A DNA stretch of 64,000 bases from an uncultured Paracoccaceae bacterium. Lineage in GTDB: Bacteria; Pseudomonadota; Alphaproteobacteria; Rhodobacterales; Rhodobacteraceae. This document shows positions 27,264 to 37,405 of the stretch, one piece after another (position 1 is the first letter of the stretch; each line of letters begins with the position of its first letter). Both the position numbers and the translations under genes were made by a program. The stretch lies in the NCBI GenBank assembly GCA_947493145.1, contig CANLPZ010000002.1, forward strand, positions 457,364-521,363. The letters run 5' to 3'. The notes under the pieces were generated by a model. The model was not told the origin of the DNA. It worked only from the letters and a program-made list of their open reading frames with translations, and searched no databases.

Positions 27264-27893
27264 ATGAATGATCCCGTCGAAATCTATAACAACCTTGTTC
27301 CAATGGTGGTTGAACAAACCAGCCGTGGTGAACGCGCGTACGATATTTTTTCGCGCCTGCTTAAAGAGCGTATTATTTTCCTAAACGGTCCAGTGCATGA
27401 TGGCATGAGCCAATTGATCGTCGCACAGCTTTTGCATTTGGAAGCGGAAAACCCAACCAAAGAAATCAGCATGTACATCAACTCCCCTGGCGGTGTTGTT
27501 ACGGCGGGTTTGTCAATCTACGACACAATGCAGTACATCAAACCAAAGGTATCGACCTTGGTGGTTGGCCAAGCTGCGTCCATGGGGTCTGTGCTGTCTT
27601 GCGCGGGGGAAAAAGGGATGCGATTTGCCTTGCCAAATTCCCGTATCATGGTTCACCAACCGTCAGGCGGATTTCAGGGTCAGGCGTCGGATATTATGAT
27701 CCACGCCGCAGAAACGCAGAAGGTCAAAGACCAGCTGAATAAAATCTATGTGAAACACACCGGTCAATCGCTGAAAAACGTAGAAAAGGCGTTGGAACGT
27801 GATAATTTCATGTCTCCTGAAGAAGCGTTGGCGTGGGGGCATATCGATGAAATCGTCGAAAATCGTGCGAAAACGGGCGGTGACGACGAATAA
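27264..27893 (+). CDS. clpP: ATP-dependent Clp protease proteolytic subunit
   Basis: 209 residues, the normal length. The catalytic Ser lies in [14 protein letters not shown], the His in [12 protein letters not shown] and the Asp after [14 protein letters not shown], giving a complete Ser-His-Asp triad. ClpP forms a double heptamer chamber that degrades proteins fed by ClpX or ClpA. clpX follows in the same direction after 99 bases, the standard arrangement. The N-terminus is short and may carry a processed propeptide. Confidence 0.97.
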   Translation: MNDPVEIYNNLVPMVVEQTSRGERAYDIFSRLLKERIIFLNGPVHDGMSQLIVAQLLHLEAENPTKEISMYINSPGGVVTAGLSIYDTMQYIKPKVSTLVVGQAASMGSVLSCAGEKGMRFALPNSRIMVHQPSGGFQGQASDIMIHAAETQKVKDQLNKIYVKHTGQSLKNVEKALERDNFMSPEEALAWGHIDEIVENRAKTGGDDE

Positions 27894-27992
27894 ATACGGC
27901 ATTTTTGTCGTTGTGGAACCTTTGGGCCTGTTCTAAGGTTTTGGGAACAGCCCGCGAAATCGAATAGCGACCCAATGGGTCAGGGGACAAGT

Positions 27993-29264
27993 ATGTCAAA
28001 TACGTCTGGCGGCGATAACAAAAACACCTTGTACTGCAGCTTTTGCGGCAAGAGCCAGCACGAGGTTCGGAAACTGATCGCGGGCCCGACGGTTTTTATT
28101 TGTGATGAATGTGTTGAACTTTGCATGGACATCATCCGCGAAGAAACCAAAACAGCAGGTTTGAAATCCAGCGAAGGCGTCCCAACACCGCAAGAAATTT
28201 GCGGTGTCTTGGATGATTATGTGATCGGACAATTCCACGCAAAACGGGTGTTGTCCGTCGCGGTACACAACCATTACAAGCGGTTAAATCATTCCTCCAA
28301 AGGCAATGGTGAAATCGAGTTGGCGAAATCCAACATCATGCTCATTGGTCCCACGGGATGTGGTAAAACGCTATTGGCGCAAACTTTGGCGCGGATATTG
28401 GATGTGCCGTTTACAATGGCAGATGCCACCACATTGACCGAAGCAGGTTACGTGGGCGAAGATGTTGAAAACATCATCCTGAAGCTATTGCAGGCCTCTG
28501 AGTACAATGTTGAACGCGCGCAGCGCGGGATCGTTTACATTGATGAAGTCGACAAAATTACGCGCAAGTCTGACAACCCGTCGATCACGCGCGACGTGTC
28601 GGGCGAGGGCGTACAGCAAGCCTTGCTGAAAATTATGGAAGGCACTGTTGCTTCTGTTCCTCCGCAAGGGGGGCGTAAGCATCCGCAGCAAGAGTTTTTG
28701 CAAGTCGATACAACAAACATCTTGTTTATCGTTGGCGGTGCCTTTGCTGGGCTGGACAAAATCATTTCGCAACGTGGCAAAGGAACCGCAATGGGGTTCG
28801 GCGCGGATGTGCGTGACAACAATGAACGCGGCGTGGGCGAAACGTTCCAAGAGCTTGAACCAGAGGATTTGCTGAAATTTGGCTTGATTCCTGAATTCGT
28901 CGGTCGTTTGCCGGTGATCGCAACTTTGACTGATCTGGATGAGGATGCGCTTGTCACGATCCTGACTAAGCCAAAGAATGCGCTTGTCAAACAATACCAA
29001 CGCTTGTTTGAACTCGAAGACGCCGAATTGAAATTCACCGACGACGCGCTTCAAGCAATTGCTAAGCTTGCGATCGAACGTAAAACGGGCGCACGTGGAT
29101 TGCGGTCTATTCTGGAAAATATTTTGCTGGATACGATGTTCGATCTGCCGGCGTTGGAAAATGTGGCAGAGGTCGTTGTGAACGAAGAAGCCGTAACATC
29201 CGATGCCAAGCCGTTGATTATATACGCTGAAAAAGCGGACGGTGAGACGGCAGAAGCTGGATAA
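27993..29264 (+). CDS. clpX: ATP-dependent Clp protease ATP-binding subunit ClpX
   Basis: 423 residues when started at the ATG at 27993, preceded by GGGGACA; an in-frame ATG 18 bases earlier is less likely. The N-terminal zinc-binding domain has the four cysteines in LYCSFCGK and [10 protein letters not shown]. The AAA+ domain has Walker A GPTGCGKT and Walker B VYIDEVDK, followed by sensor motifs and the IGF-type ClpP docking region. ClpX unfolds tagged substrates and passes them to ClpP. A terminator follows the gene. Confidence 0.98.
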   Translation: MSNTSGGDNKNTLYCSFCGKSQHEVRKLIAGPTVFICDECVELCMDIIREETKTAGLKSSEGVPTPQEICGVLDDYVIGQFHAKRVLSVAVHNHYKRLNHSSKGNGEIELAKSNIMLIGPTGCGKTLLAQTLARILDVPFTMADATTLTEAGYVGEDVENIILKLLQASEYNVERAQRGIVYIDEVDKITRKSDNPSITRDVSGEGVQQALLKIMEGTVASVPPQGGRKHPQQEFLQVDTTNILFIVGGAFAGLDKIISQRGKGTAMGFGADVRDNNERGVGETFQELEPEDLLKFGLIPEFVGRLPVIATLTDLDEDALVTILTKPKNALVKQYQRLFELEDAELKFTDDALQAIAKLAIERKTGARGLRSILENILLDTMFDLPALENVAEVVVNEEAVTSDAKPLIIYAEKADGETAEAG

Positions 29265-29284
29265 AGCCACAATAAATTCAATGG

Positions 29285-29319
29285 AAACCGCGGTGAACCA
29301 CGTTCTCTGCGGTTTTTTC
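29285..29319 (+). terminator. Rho-independent terminator of clpX
   Basis: AACCGC (29286-29291) pairs with GCGGTT (29309-29314) around a partly paired loop and is followed by TTTTC. It lies 21 bases after the clpX stop and before the next gene. Confidence 0.7.
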
Positions 29320-29341
29320 TTGGTCAAACAAAAGGTGACAT

Positions 29342-29722
29342 ATGAACGTTCGACATATTTCTTCTGGTTCCGAATTCGAAGAAAAAATTGGTTATTCCCG
29401 TGCGGTTGTCGCGGACGGATGGGTTTTTGTTTCGGGAACCACGGGGTACGATTATGAAAAAATGGAATTGCCCGAAAGCATCGAAGACCAGTGCAAAAAC
29501 ACACTGGCGAATATCGAAAAGGCATTGATCGAGGCCGGAAGTTCGTTGGATCATGTGGTGCGGGTGACGTATGTCTTGCCGAATGCCGATGATTTCGAAG
29601 CGTGCTGGCCGTTCCTAGGTGAAGCTTTTGCCAAGGCAAAACCAGCCGCCATGATGATCACCGCTGGTCTGATCGACCCCAAAATGAAAATCGAAATCGA
29701 AGTTACCGCGCGGATGCCATAG
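29342..29722 (+). CDS. RidA/YER057c/UK114 family protein
   Basis: 126 residues, a single RidA-fold domain. Members hydrolyse reactive enamine/imine intermediates made by PLP enzymes. Typical parts are SRAVVADGWVFVSGTTGYD near the N-terminus, QCKNTLANIEKALIEAGSS in the middle and AMMITAGLIDPKMKIEIEVTA at the end. The Arg that contacts carboxylates in RidA is usually found in VR(V)xVY-type segments; here DHVVRVTYVLPNADDF carries an Arg at the matching place. It starts shortly after the clpX terminator and may be transcribed from its own promoter. Confidence 0.9.
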   Translation: MNVRHISSGSEFEEKIGYSRAVVADGWVFVSGTTGYDYEKMELPESIEDQCKNTLANIEKALIEAGSSLDHVVRVTYVLPNADDFEACWPFLGEAFAKAKPAAMMITAGLIDPKMKIEIEVTARMP

Positions 29723-29823
29723 TCGGCGAATTTCGCGCAAGCATGGTAAATTTTGCCCCGATCACTGGACCTATGCGGGCCGCTGATGCATATGTGGGGC
29801 AGAGTAATTCAAAGAGGCCTTAA

Positions 29824-30207
29824 ATGAGCATTCTTCGCAGTGTACTTCGTCTATTGACTTGGTGGGACGGTCAAACGATCGGCACGCAGTTGTTTACGTG
29901 GCGCAAGGGCGTCCGTGTGGGCGAGGATGAGGCCGGAAACGTGTTTTACACCGACCGAAAAAGCGAAAAGCGCTGGGTTGTTTTCAACGGCGAAATTGAA
30001 GCCAGCAAAATTAGCCCTGATTGGCACGGTTGGCTGCACCACACATTCGATGACGTGCCATCAGAACGCCCGCTCCCGAAAAAGGTTTGGGAAAAACCAC
30101 ATCTTGAAAACCTTTCAGGAACGGCTGCGGCGTATGCACCCGCTGGATCCATCCGACGCGATGAACCGGCGGATCGTTCAGATTACGAAGCGTGGAGCCC
30201 CGAATAA
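29824..30207 (+). CDS. NADH:ubiquinone oxidoreductase NDUFA12-family subunit (complex I 17.2 kDa subunit)
   Basis: 127 residues. The N-terminal WWDGQTIGTQLFTW and the block RWVVFNGEIEASKISPDWHGWLHHTFDD are hallmarks of the NDUFA12/B17.2 accessory subunit of complex I, retained in alphaproteobacteria and mitochondria. The protein sits on the matrix/cytoplasmic arm and helps assembly. The gene precedes mlaD and a DUF2155 gene in the same direction, an order I associate with Rhodobacterales. It starts with an ATG after AAAGAGG. Confidence 0.93.
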   Translation: MSILRSVLRLLTWWDGQTIGTQLFTWRKGVRVGEDEAGNVFYTDRKSEKRWVVFNGEIEASKISPDWHGWLHHTFDDVPSERPLPKKVWEKPHLENLSGTAAAYAPAGSIRRDEPADRSDYEAWSPE

Positions 30208-30227
30208 CGGGCCAACCGGAGACACCG

Positions 30228-30674
30228 ATGTCAAACAACGCGACAGAAATTGCAGTTGGAACAGGTGTTCTGGCCGTTGCGGCGGGGTTCTTGGTCTTTG
30301 CATTGCAAAGCACAGGGTTTTCGACCCAGACCAGTGCCTATCAATTGACCGCAAGCTTTCGATCTGCGGATGGAATCTCTGTCGGCAGCGATGTGCGTTT
30401 AGCGGGGGTAAAGGTTGGCACCATCACCGATCTTGATCTGAATGTGGAAACATTTCGCGCAGATGCAAAAATTGCGTTTATCGACGGGATCGAAGTTCCT
30501 GACGACAGCGCGATTGTGATTTCGTCCGAAGGATTGCTGGGCGGAAATTATGTCGAAGTCGTCCCAGGTGGTTCGCCATTCAATTTCGAAAGCGGTGACG
30601 AAGTCGAAGACACGCAAGGCGCGGTTTCGCTTGTATCGCTGTTGATGAAATTTGTTTCGGGCGGTGACAACTAA
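30228..30674 (+). CDS. mlaD: MlaD-type MCE-domain lipid-transport protein
   Basis: 148 residues from the ATG at 30228; an earlier in-frame ATG overlaps the previous gene. One N-terminal membrane helix (about 9-27) is followed by a single MCE domain with YQLTASFRSADGISVGSDVRLAGVKVG. MlaD forms a hexameric ring in the inner-membrane MlaFEDB complex, which moves phospholipids between the membranes. The other Mla genes are not nearby. The stop TAA overlaps the start of the next gene as TAATG. Confidence 0.93.
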   Translation: MSNNATEIAVGTGVLAVAAGFLVFALQSTGFSTQTSAYQLTASFRSADGISVGSDVRLAGVKVGTITDLDLNVETFRADAKIAFIDGIEVPDDSAIVISSEGLLGGNYVEVVPGGSPFNFESGDEVEDTQGAVSLVSLLMKFVSGGDN

Positions 30675-31030
30675 TGCGTGGTTTGGCCTTCGCATTATCG
30701 GTGTTACTTGCCACTGGCGCGGGTGCGCAGCAGGTGACCTCTGCGAACACCGGTGTGCTGCGGGCGCTCGACAAAAACACGGGCCGTGTACAAGATATCG
30801 AACTGTCCAAGGGGCAGCGCGCTGTGATGGGGCGAATTTCGATCGAAATGCAAGATTGCCGGTATCCGAACGGAAACCCGTCTGGCAACGCCTATGCCTA
30901 CCTTGATATTCGTGAAAAGGGCAACGACACAGCCGTGTTCCAAGGGTGGATGGTTGCCTCGGCACCCGCGTTGAACCCGATGGATCACCCGCGCTATGAC
31001 GTGTGGGTGTTACGCTGTAAAACGTCCTGA
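30674..31030 (+). CDS. DUF2155 domain-containing periplasmic protein
   Basis: 118 residues with a signal peptide (GAGAQQV cleavage region). The body carries the DUF2155 pattern: ALDKNTGRVQDIELSKGQRA, then EMQDCRYPNGNPSGNAYAYL and FQGWMVASAPALNPMDHPRYDVWVLRC, including two conserved Cys that could form a disulphide. The function of the family is unknown. Its start overlaps the mlaD stop by one base, implying a link to the envelope. The 3' end overlaps the convergent aat gene by 37 bases. Confidence 0.9.
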   Translation: MRGLAFALSVLLATGAGAQQVTSANTGVLRALDKNTGRVQDIELSKGQRAVMGRISIEMQDCRYPNGNPSGNAYAYLDIREKGNDTAVFQGWMVASAPALNPMDHPRYDVWVLRCKTS

Positions 31031-31635
31031 ATGGTCGGAACGGGCGAGGTCGCAAACACAATATCATCGATCGCAATTGCAGTGGCGAGACGCGATTGGT
31101 AATCGGCCCTACTAATTTCGACCCCACCTAAACTGGCCAGATGGTCCGTAATAAATTGGGTGTCGATTAACACATATCCGAGCGCAGCCAAATGATGGGT
31201 CAAATACGCAAGCGCGATTTTTGAACCATCTTTTCGGCGCGAAAACATGCTTTCCCCAAAATACGCACCGCCGATGGACACACCATAAACCCCGCCAACC
31301 AATTCAAGGTTATCCCAAACCTCAATTGAATGCGCGTGGCCCATATCGTGAAGCTGACAATATGCGTCGTGGATTTCTTGGTTTATCCACGTCTCTTTGC
31401 GATCAGCGCAGCCATGCACGACACCAGAAAAATCACGGTTAAATGATATGTCATACCCACATGTTCGAATGCGTTTTTTAAGGGATCTGGAGATGTGGAA
31501 CCCATCAAGTGGAAGGATACCACGGCGTTTCGGATCGACCCAAAATACCTCGGTGTCATCCGCACTTTCCGCCATTGGAAAAACACCAATGCTATAGGCA
31601 TGTAGCAACAGTTCCGGAGAAAGTTGGGAACTCAT
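30994..31635 (-). CDS. aat: Leucyl/phenylalanyl-tRNA--protein transferase
   Basis: 213 residues, typical for Aat, which adds Leu or Phe to N-terminal Arg/Lys of proteins and so creates N-degrons read by ClpS-ClpAP. The conserved start LLHAYSIGVFPMAES, the W-DP-RRGILPLD block and GVYGVSIGGAYFGESMFSR are all present. The gene runs opposite to DUF2155 and overlaps its 3' end by 37 bases, so the C-terminal residues are encoded by shared DNA. A substrate link with the clpP/clpX genes a few kilobases away is functional rather than operonic. Confidence 0.96.
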   Translation of the reverse strand: MSSQLSPELLLHAYSIGVFPMAESADDTEVFWVDPKRRGILPLDGFHISRSLKKRIRTCGYDISFNRDFSGVVHGCADRKETWINQEIHDAYCQLHDMGHAHSIEVWDNLELVGGVYGVSIGGAYFGESMFSRRKDGSKIALAYLTHHLAALGYVLIDTQFITDHLASLGGVEISRADYQSRLATAIAIDDIVFATSPVPTIQDVLQRNTHTS

Positions 31636-31786
31636 GAAACAAAGGGTCTTTCGTTAGCATCATTAGGATCGTCTGAACAGTTGAAACACGAAATCAACCC
31701 GACAGCAAACCGTCGATTGCAGTCCATTGTATTGAAAGAGGGGGGGGATTGTTGTGCAAATGGTGTTTCGTCAGATGTGCACAAGA

Positions 31787-31811
31787 CCGCAAGGCGACAG
31801 ACGCCTTGCGG
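31787..31811 (-). terminator. Stem-loop downstream of accC
   Basis: CCGCAAGGCG and CGCCTTGCGG form a perfect ten-base-pair stem around ACAGA, beginning 14 bases after the accC stop. On the coding strand the tail is TCTTG, without a long uridine run, so termination may be partial or the hairpin may only protect the 3' end. Confidence 0.6.
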
Positions 31812-31824
31812 AAAGATTTTTGGA

Positions 31825-33177
31825 TCAGTTAAACGACGCGTCGTCGTCAAGCCATTTTTCCAGCCAGTGAATGTTATAGTCACCAGTCAACACTGCATCT
31901 TCGCCCAAAAGCGCGTTGAATAGGGGAACAGTCGTATCGATGCCATCGATGATCAATTCACCAAGCGCACGATTTAGACGCGCCAAAGCCTCTGGACGGT
32001 CGCGCCCATGCACAATGAGCTTGCCGATCAAACTGTCGTAATGCGGCGGAATTGAATATCCCTCGTAGATCGCGGAATCCATCCGAACGCCCAACCCACC
32101 TGGTGCATGATATGCGTTAATTTTACCAGGGCTTGGGGTAAAGTTCGGTAGCCGTTCTGCGTTTAAACGAACCTCGATTGAATGCCCGTTGATTTCCAAA
32201 TCATCTTGGCTAAAGGACATATCCAGACCCGCAGCCACGCGAATTTGTTCGCGAACAAGGTCAACACCAAAAATGCTTTCGGTGACTGGGTGTTCCACCT
32301 GCAAACGTGTGTTCATTTCGATGAAATAAAACTCGCCGTTTTCGTACAGGAATTCGATTGTACCGGCGCCGATGTAGTTGATTTTTGCAACCGCATCTGC
32401 ACAGGTTTTCCCGATTTTGGCACGTTCTTGTGGTGAAATAGACGGACCGGGGGCCTCTTCAAACACCTTTTGGTGACGGCGCTGTAACGAACAATCGCGT
32501 TCACCCAAATGCACCGCATTTCCCTTACCATCGCCGAACACCTGAATTTCGATGTGGCGCGGCGTCGTCAGATATTTTTCGATATAAACTTCGTCGTTCC
32601 CGAAGTTGGCTTTGCCCTCAGCACGTGCCGTCGGAAAAGCGACTTTCATTTCTTCGGCGTTGTGGGCAACTTTCATGCCTTTCCCACCACCGCCAGCTGT
32701 CGCCTTGATGATAACGGGATATCCGAACTCTTCGCCAATTTTCAACGCAGCGTCCAAATCTGGCACGCCGCCATCTGAACCTGGAACGCAAGGAACACCC
32801 AACTTTTTCATCGTGTCCTTGGCGCTGATTTTGTCACCCATAACACGGATATGTTCCGCAGTCGGCCCAATGAACGTCAGATCATGGTCTTCGACGATTT
32901 GGACGAAATTCGCGTTTTCCGACAGAAATCCGTATCCGGGGTGGATTGCTTGCGCCCCTGTTATTTCGCAGGCGGAAATAATTGCAGGCATCGACAGGTA
33001 ACTTTGCGGGCTTGGTGCTGGACCAATGCAAACGCTTTCGTCGGCCATTCGAACATGCATCGCATCCGCATCCGCGGTCGAATGAACAGCGACCGATTGG
33101 ATGCCCATTTCGCGGCACGCGCGGATTACGCGCAATGCGATCTCGCCTCGGTTCGCAACAAGAATTTTATCAAACAT
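31825..33177 (-). CDS. accC: Acetyl-CoA carboxylase, biotin carboxylase subunit
   Basis: 450 residues. The ATP-grasp domain shows [11 protein letters not shown], and later blocks include [30 protein letters not shown] and [14 protein letters not shown], which contain the biotin- and bicarbonate-binding residues. It carboxylates the biotin of AccB in the first step of fatty-acid synthesis. accB lies ten bases upstream on the same strand, the classic accBC operon. Confidence 0.98.
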   Translation of the reverse strand: MFDKILVANRGEIALRVIRACREMGIQSVAVHSTADADAMHVRMADESVCIGPAPSPQSYLSMPAIISACEITGAQAIHPGYGFLSENANFVQIVEDHDLTFIGPTAEHIRVMGDKISAKDTMKKLGVPCVPGSDGGVPDLDAALKIGEEFGYPVIIKATAGGGGKGMKVAHNAEEMKVAFPTARAEGKANFGNDEVYIEKYLTTPRHIEIQVFGDGKGNAVHLGERDCSLQRRHQKVFEEAPGPSISPQERAKIGKTCADAVAKINYIGAGTIEFLYENGEFYFIEMNTRLQVEHPVTESIFGVDLVREQIRVAAGLDMSFSQDDLEINGHSIEVRLNAERLPNFTPSPGKINAYHAPGGLGVRMDSAIYEGYSIPPHYDSLIGKLIVHGRDRPEALARLNRALGELIIDGIDTTVPLFNALLGEDAVLTGDYNIHWLEKWLDDDASFN

Positions 33178-33187
33178 GCGCGCGGCC

Positions 33188-33694
33188 TTATTCGATGATC
33201 ATCAACGGGGTGCCGAATTCAACAGGCGCGCCGTCTTCGACCAAAATACGTTTCACTGTACCGCCCTTTGGCGCTGGAATGTGGTTCATCGTTTTCATCG
33301 CCTCGACGATCAAAACTGTGTCGCCTTCGGAAACTTTGTCACCAACCGACACAAACGCTGGGGCGCCTGGTTCTGCGGCAAGGTAAACGGTGCCGACCAT
33401 TGGCGATGGAACCGCACCTGGATGCGCTGCTGGATCTTCGCTGACGTCGGCGGCTGGTGCAGCTGGTGTCGCGGCTGCGGGCGCTGCGGCAGGAGCTGCC
33501 GCCACTGGTGCCGCGGCCACAGGGGCTGCGACTTGTGTTACCACTTGATTGGACTGTCGGCTTACCCGAACATTTAGGCTGTCTGCTTCGCCAAATTCAC
33601 GCATGACCTCAACTTCTGTCAGGTCGTTTGCTTCTAAAATTTCAGCCAGAGCTTTGATGAATGAAACATCGCTCTCTTGTTGTTTTTTAGTCAT
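33188..33694 (-). CDS. accB: Acetyl-CoA carboxylase biotin carboxyl carrier protein
   Basis: 168 residues. A leading helical region of about 50 residues is followed by a long Ala/Pro-rich flexible linker (about 55-82) and the biotinyl domain. The biotin attachment Lys134 lies in EAMKTMN; most family members have EAMKMMN, so one position differs. The thumb-like insertion typical of AccB is present. It is the first gene of the accBC pair. Confidence 0.96.
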   Translation of the reverse strand: MTKKQQESDVSFIKALAEILEANDLTEVEVMREFGEADSLNVRVSRQSNQVVTQVAAPVAAAPVAAAPAAAPAAATPAAPAADVSEDPAAHPGAVPSPMVGTVYLAAEPGAPAFVSVGDKVSEGDTVLIVEAMKTMNHIPAPKGGTVKRILVEDGAPVEFGTPLMIIE

Positions 33695-33838
33695 GGGTCC
33701 CTCGACTATATGCTGTTTCTGCGCCGTCCAAATTGCGCAATTCTAAAGCGTTATAATCGAAGCCCATCACAAGGGAAAGCGGCCTGCGTCAAAAATATGA
33801 CGCAGGGGAACTTCCATTTTTTCAAACGACCTGAGGGA

Positions 33839-35782
33839 TCAGGATTTGTTCATCCGATTTTCGATCAAATCGTCGACAACTGCGGGTTCGGCAAGTGTCG
33901 AGGTATCACCAAGGCTACCGAAATCATCCTCGGCGATTTTCCGAAGAATACGCCGCATAATTTTGCCAGAACGGGTTTTGGGCAAGCCAGGTGCCCATTG
34001 GATCAAATCAGGAGAGGCAATCGGCCCAATTTCTGAACGAACCCACGCGCGTAATTCGGCACGCAATTCGTCCGACGGGGTTTCGCCAGCCATTAACGTG
34101 ACATAGCAATAAATGCCTTGCCCTTTGATGTCATGGGGATATCCCACAACGGCGGCTTCGGCGACTTTGTCATGGGCGACCAAGGCGCTTTCGACCTCTG
34201 CGGTGCCCATGCGGTGCCCTGATACGTTGATGACGTCATCAACACGGCCGGTGATCCAATAATACCCGTCAGCGTCACGTCGGCATCCGTCACCGGTGAA
34301 ATAATACCCTTTGTAGTCCGCAAAATACGCCGACACGAACCGGTCATGGTCGCCATAAACGGTGCGCATTTGGCCTGGCCAGCTGTCTTTCATGCACAAA
34401 ACGCCTTCGGCCTCTGTGTCGTGGATTTCGGCACCAGTTTGGGGATCCAAGATGATGGGCTGAACCCCAAAAAACGGCAACGTACATGATCCGGGTTTGG
34501 TCGCGGTTGCACCGGGCAGGGGGGTCATCAGGTGCCCACCCGTTTCGGTTTGCCACCATGTATCGACAATCGGCGCTTTGCCTTTGCCAACAACATCGTT
34601 GTACCAATTCCACGCTTCTGGATTGATTGGCTCGCCTACAGTTCCCAATACTTTGATGTCGGAAAGATCGTATTTTTCAACGAATTCATTCCCCTGCCCC
34701 ATCAGTGCGCGAATTGCGGTTGGGGCGGTGTAGAATTGGTTCACCTTGTGTTTTTCACAAACGGCCCAAAACCGTCCTGCGTCGGGGTAGGTCGGGACGC
34801 CTTCGAACATCAGCGTGGTTGCGCCGTTCGCAAGGGGGCCATAGACAATATAGCTGTGTCCAGTCACCCATCCCACGTCTGCCGTGCACCAAAAGATGTC
34901 CCCCTCATGGTAGTCGAATGTGTACTGATGGGTCATGGACGCATAGACCAAATACCCACCCGAGGTGTGCAACACCCCTTTTGGTTTTCCAGTCGAACCA
35001 GAGGTATAGAGGATAAATAGCGGATCTTCAGCGTTCATCGGTTCAGGCGGGCAGTTTGCCGATGCCTTGTCCATTAAGGGGCCATACAAATGGTCACGCC
35101 CGTCTTTGAGACTTGCGCCAGCACCTGTGCGTTCGACCATCAAAACGGGCACGTCGCCCGAAATTTCCATTGCAGCGTCAACATTTGCCTTTAGGGGAAC
35201 AGCCTTGCCGCCGCGCGGACCTTCGTCAGCGGTCACAACCAACTTCGCACCGCAATCCGTAATCCGGCTTGCCAACGCGTCTGGGGAAAATCCGCCGAAC
35301 ACAATCGAATGAACCGCACCAATACGGGCGCACGCAAGCATCGCATAGGAAGCTTCGGGGATCATAGGCATGTAAAGAACAACACGGTCGCCCTTTGATA
35401 CGCCTAAGTCCTTATAAACATTGGCCAAGCGGCTGACTTTGTCGTGCAATTCTGAATAAGTGATATTCAGGCTGTCATCGGGATTGTCGCCTTCCCAAAT
35501 AATTGCCGTTTGATCACCGCGTGTTGCAAGGTGACGATCGACGCAGTTGGCGCAGACGTTTAGTTCGCCGTCTTCGTACCATTTGACCGACACAGCAGGA
35601 TACGCAAAGGTCGTATTTTTCACCTTTGTAAACGGTGTCATCCAATCCAAACGTTTTCCGTGTTCTGCCCAGAATGCTTCGGGATTTTCGACCGATGCTT
35701 TGTACATCTCTTGGTATTTGTCGTGATCCACATGCGCGCTTGCGGCCATTGCGGGGGCGGGGGGATAGGTGGTGTCCGTCAT
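33839..35782 (-). CDS. acs: Acetyl-CoA synthetase (AMP-forming)
   Basis: 647 residues, the expected length. Visible motifs are the adenylation P-loop [43 protein letters not shown] and the C-terminal [11 protein letters not shown] with the Lys that is controlled by acetylation. It activates acetate to acetyl-CoA. It lies directly downstream of the livF-type gene on the same strand, separated by 84 bases containing a hairpin, and may be part of the transporter operon or have its own promoter. A transporter-like kinase of the kind that controls acs elsewhere is encoded 7.5 kb away. Confidence 0.97.
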   Translation of the reverse strand: MTDTTYPPAPAMAASAHVDHDKYQEMYKASVENPEAFWAEHGKRLDWMTPFTKVKNTTFAYPAVSVKWYEDGELNVCANCVDRHLATRGDQTAIIWEGDNPDDSLNITYSELHDKVSRLANVYKDLGVSKGDRVVLYMPMIPEASYAMLACARIGAVHSIVFGGFSPDALASRITDCGAKLVVTADEGPRGGKAVPLKANVDAAMEISGDVPVLMVERTGAGASLKDGRDHLYGPLMDKASANCPPEPMNAEDPLFILYTSGSTGKPKGVLHTSGGYLVYASMTHQYTFDYHEGDIFWCTADVGWVTGHSYIVYGPLANGATTLMFEGVPTYPDAGRFWAVCEKHKVNQFYTAPTAIRALMGQGNEFVEKYDLSDIKVLGTVGEPINPEAWNWYNDVVGKGKAPIVDTWWQTETGGHLMTPLPGATATKPGSCTLPFFGVQPIILDPQTGAEIHDTEAEGVLCMKDSWPGQMRTVYGDHDRFVSAYFADYKGYYFTGDGCRRDADGYYWITGRVDDVINVSGHRMGTAEVESALVAHDKVAEAAVVGYPHDIKGQGIYCYVTLMAGETPSDELRAELRAWVRSEIGPIASPDLIQWAPGLPKTRSGKIMRRILRKIAEDDFGSLGDTSTLAEPAVVDDLIENRMNKS

Positions 35783-35803
35783 GTCTGTCCCTTAGATATT
35801 TGG

Positions 35804-35826
35804 CGTGGGCAGAATGTCCGCCCACG
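35804..35826 (-). other. Stem-loop between livF-type gene and acs
   Basis: CGTGGGC and GCCCACG form a seven-base-pair stem around a nine-base loop, 22 bases before the acs start. No uridine tract follows on the coding strand. It could be a processing or attenuation site between the transporter operon and acs. Confidence 0.5.
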
Positions 35827-35866
35827 GAATAAACACACTGTTCAAAAAGAAACGCAAAATTGCAAA

Positions 35867-36622
35867 TCAGATTGCCAGATATTCTGCGCGTAATTTTTCG
35901 TCTTCAAGCACTTCTTGTGCTGAACCGTCATAAACGACCGACCCCGTGTCCAAAATTACGGCTCTGTCGGCAAGTTTCAGTGCCGCCACCGCGTTTTGTT
36001 CCACGATAATGGTCGTGATGCCTTGGTCGCGGATGATTTCCAAGGTCTTCGCAATTTCCTGAACGATAACAGGGGCAAGACCTTCGTAGGGTTCGTCCAG
36101 CAACAACACTTTGATGTCGCGGCATAGGGCACGGGCAATCGACAACATTTGCTGTTCGCCACCTGAAAGCGTCACGCCTTCTTGTTTGCGGCGTTCGCCA
36201 AGCCGCGGGAACAAGTCATAGACACGATCGATGGACCATCCTTTTGGCGGGGCGATTTGTGCAAGCTGTAGGTTTTCCTCAACCGTTAGGCCCGGAATAA
36301 TTCGTCTATCCTCGGGGACCAACGCAATACCATGTGTTGCGGCTTCGTGACTGGCCATTTCGTGTAACGGTTTGTGGTCCAACCAAATTTCGCCATGACG
36401 AAGCTGCGGATCGCCAAGACGCGCAATTGTCCGCAACGTGGACGTTTTGCCCGCACCGTTTCGTCCCAAAAGTGCAAGGATTTCGCCTTCGTGGACGTTA
36501 AAGCTAACGCCTTGGACGATGTAGCTTTCGCCATAATACGCTTCGATGTCCCACACGCTCAGATAGGCTGGCGCCGTTGCGGCATTGTTCGCGTGTTTGT
36601 TAAACTCGGGTTTCTGGTTCAT
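35867..36622 (-). CDS. HAAT-family ABC transporter ATP-binding protein (LivF type)
   Basis: 251 residues. Walker A is GRNGAGKTS, the signature LSGGEQQMLSIARAL and Walker B LLLDEPYEGLAP. This is the smaller of the two ATPases of the hydrophobic amino acid/amide transporter family. It follows the LivG-type ATPase by 12 bases as the last transporter gene before acs. The start at 36622 adds an extra stretch of about 20 residues before the domain; a later start is possible. Substrate unknown. Confidence 0.93.
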   Translation of the reverse strand: MNQKPEFNKHANNAATAPAYLSVWDIEAYYGESYIVQGVSFNVHEGEILALLGRNGAGKTSTLRTIARLGDPQLRHGEIWLDHKPLHEMASHEAATHGIALVPEDRRIIPGLTVEENLQLAQIAPPKGWSIDRVYDLFPRLGERRKQEGVTLSGGEQQMLSIARALCRDIKVLLLDEPYEGLAPVIVQEIAKTLEIIRDQGITTIIVEQNAVAALKLADRAVILDTGSVVYDGSAQEVLEDEKLRAEYLAI

Positions 36623-36634
36623 GTCTTTGTTCCT

Positions 36635-37393
36635 TTAGACCTGAGCTTCGCCAAGGTAGGCTTCGCGAACTTTTGGATGGCCTTTGATATTTTCTGGCGT
36701 TTCTTCGACCAAGGGCGTCCCTTGGGCCAAAACGGTGATCCGTTCCGCCAACGAGAACACAACATGCATATCATGTTCGATGATCGCAATTGTGATGTCG
36801 CGCTCGTCTTTGATCTGCTTTAGCAAGTCGATTGTGTTGTTGGTGTCCGCACGCGCCATGCCCGCCGTCGGTTCATCCAACAGCAACAAGCGCGGATTTT
36901 GGGCCAAGCACATGCCAATTTCCAATCGGCGTTTGTCACCACGTGACAGCGAGGCCGCATTCATATTGCGTTTGTCGGCCATATTCATATCGACCAACAC
37001 CTCTTCGGCATGTTCGACGATGTCTTTTTCACCCAAGGTGGGCGAAAACGCCTTCATTTCAAACGATCCGTCACGTTTAGCAAAACACGGGATCATCATG
37101 TTTTCCATCACGGATAAATCACCAAATATTTCAGGTGTTTGAAAGACGCGGCTAATGCCCATTTGGTTGATTTCATGGGGGGATCTGCCCAACACAGATT
37201 GACCATCGAACATCACCGATCCTGTGTCTGGGATCAATTTGCCCACCAAACAGTTCAACAATGTGGATTTACCTGCGCCGTTTGGTCCGATGATCGCGTG
37301 GACAGAATTTTCTGCCACGCTGAGGTTCACATCACCTAACGCTTGCAACCCACCAAAGCGTTTGTTGACGCCTTTAACTTCAAGGATACCCAT
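36635..37393 (-). CDS. HAAT-family ABC transporter ATP-binding protein (LivG type)
   Basis: 252 residues. Walker A is GPNGAGKST and Walker B LLLLDEPTAGMAR, with the LivG-specific C-terminal segment HPKVREAYLGE. The signature reads LSRGDKRRLEIGM, in which RGDKR replaces the more usual YGxQR; such variants occur in this family. It lies 12 bases after the LivM-type permease and forms the ATPase pair with the next gene. Confidence 0.93.
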   Translation of the reverse strand: MGILEVKGVNKRFGGLQALGDVNLSVAENSVHAIIGPNGAGKSTLLNCLVGKLIPDTGSVMFDGQSVLGRSPHEINQMGISRVFQTPEIFGDLSVMENMMIPCFAKRDGSFEMKAFSPTLGEKDIVEHAEEVLVDMNMADKRNMNAASLSRGDKRRLEIGMCLAQNPRLLLLDEPTAGMARADTNNTIDLLKQIKDERDITIAIIEHDMHVVFSLAERITVLAQGTPLVEETPENIKGHPKVREAYLGEAQV

Positions 37394-37405
37394 CGTTTTG
37401 TTTCC

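Noticed and set aside
27924..27953. Hairpin GGGC-TGTTC/GAACA-GCCC between clpP and clpX
   Set aside because: The stem has an unpaired base and no uridine tract; too weak to call a terminator, and both genes are normally co-expressed.
28485..29639. 384-codon minus-strand frame across clpX and RidA
   Set aside because: It is entirely antisense to conserved clpX and has no recognisable domain.
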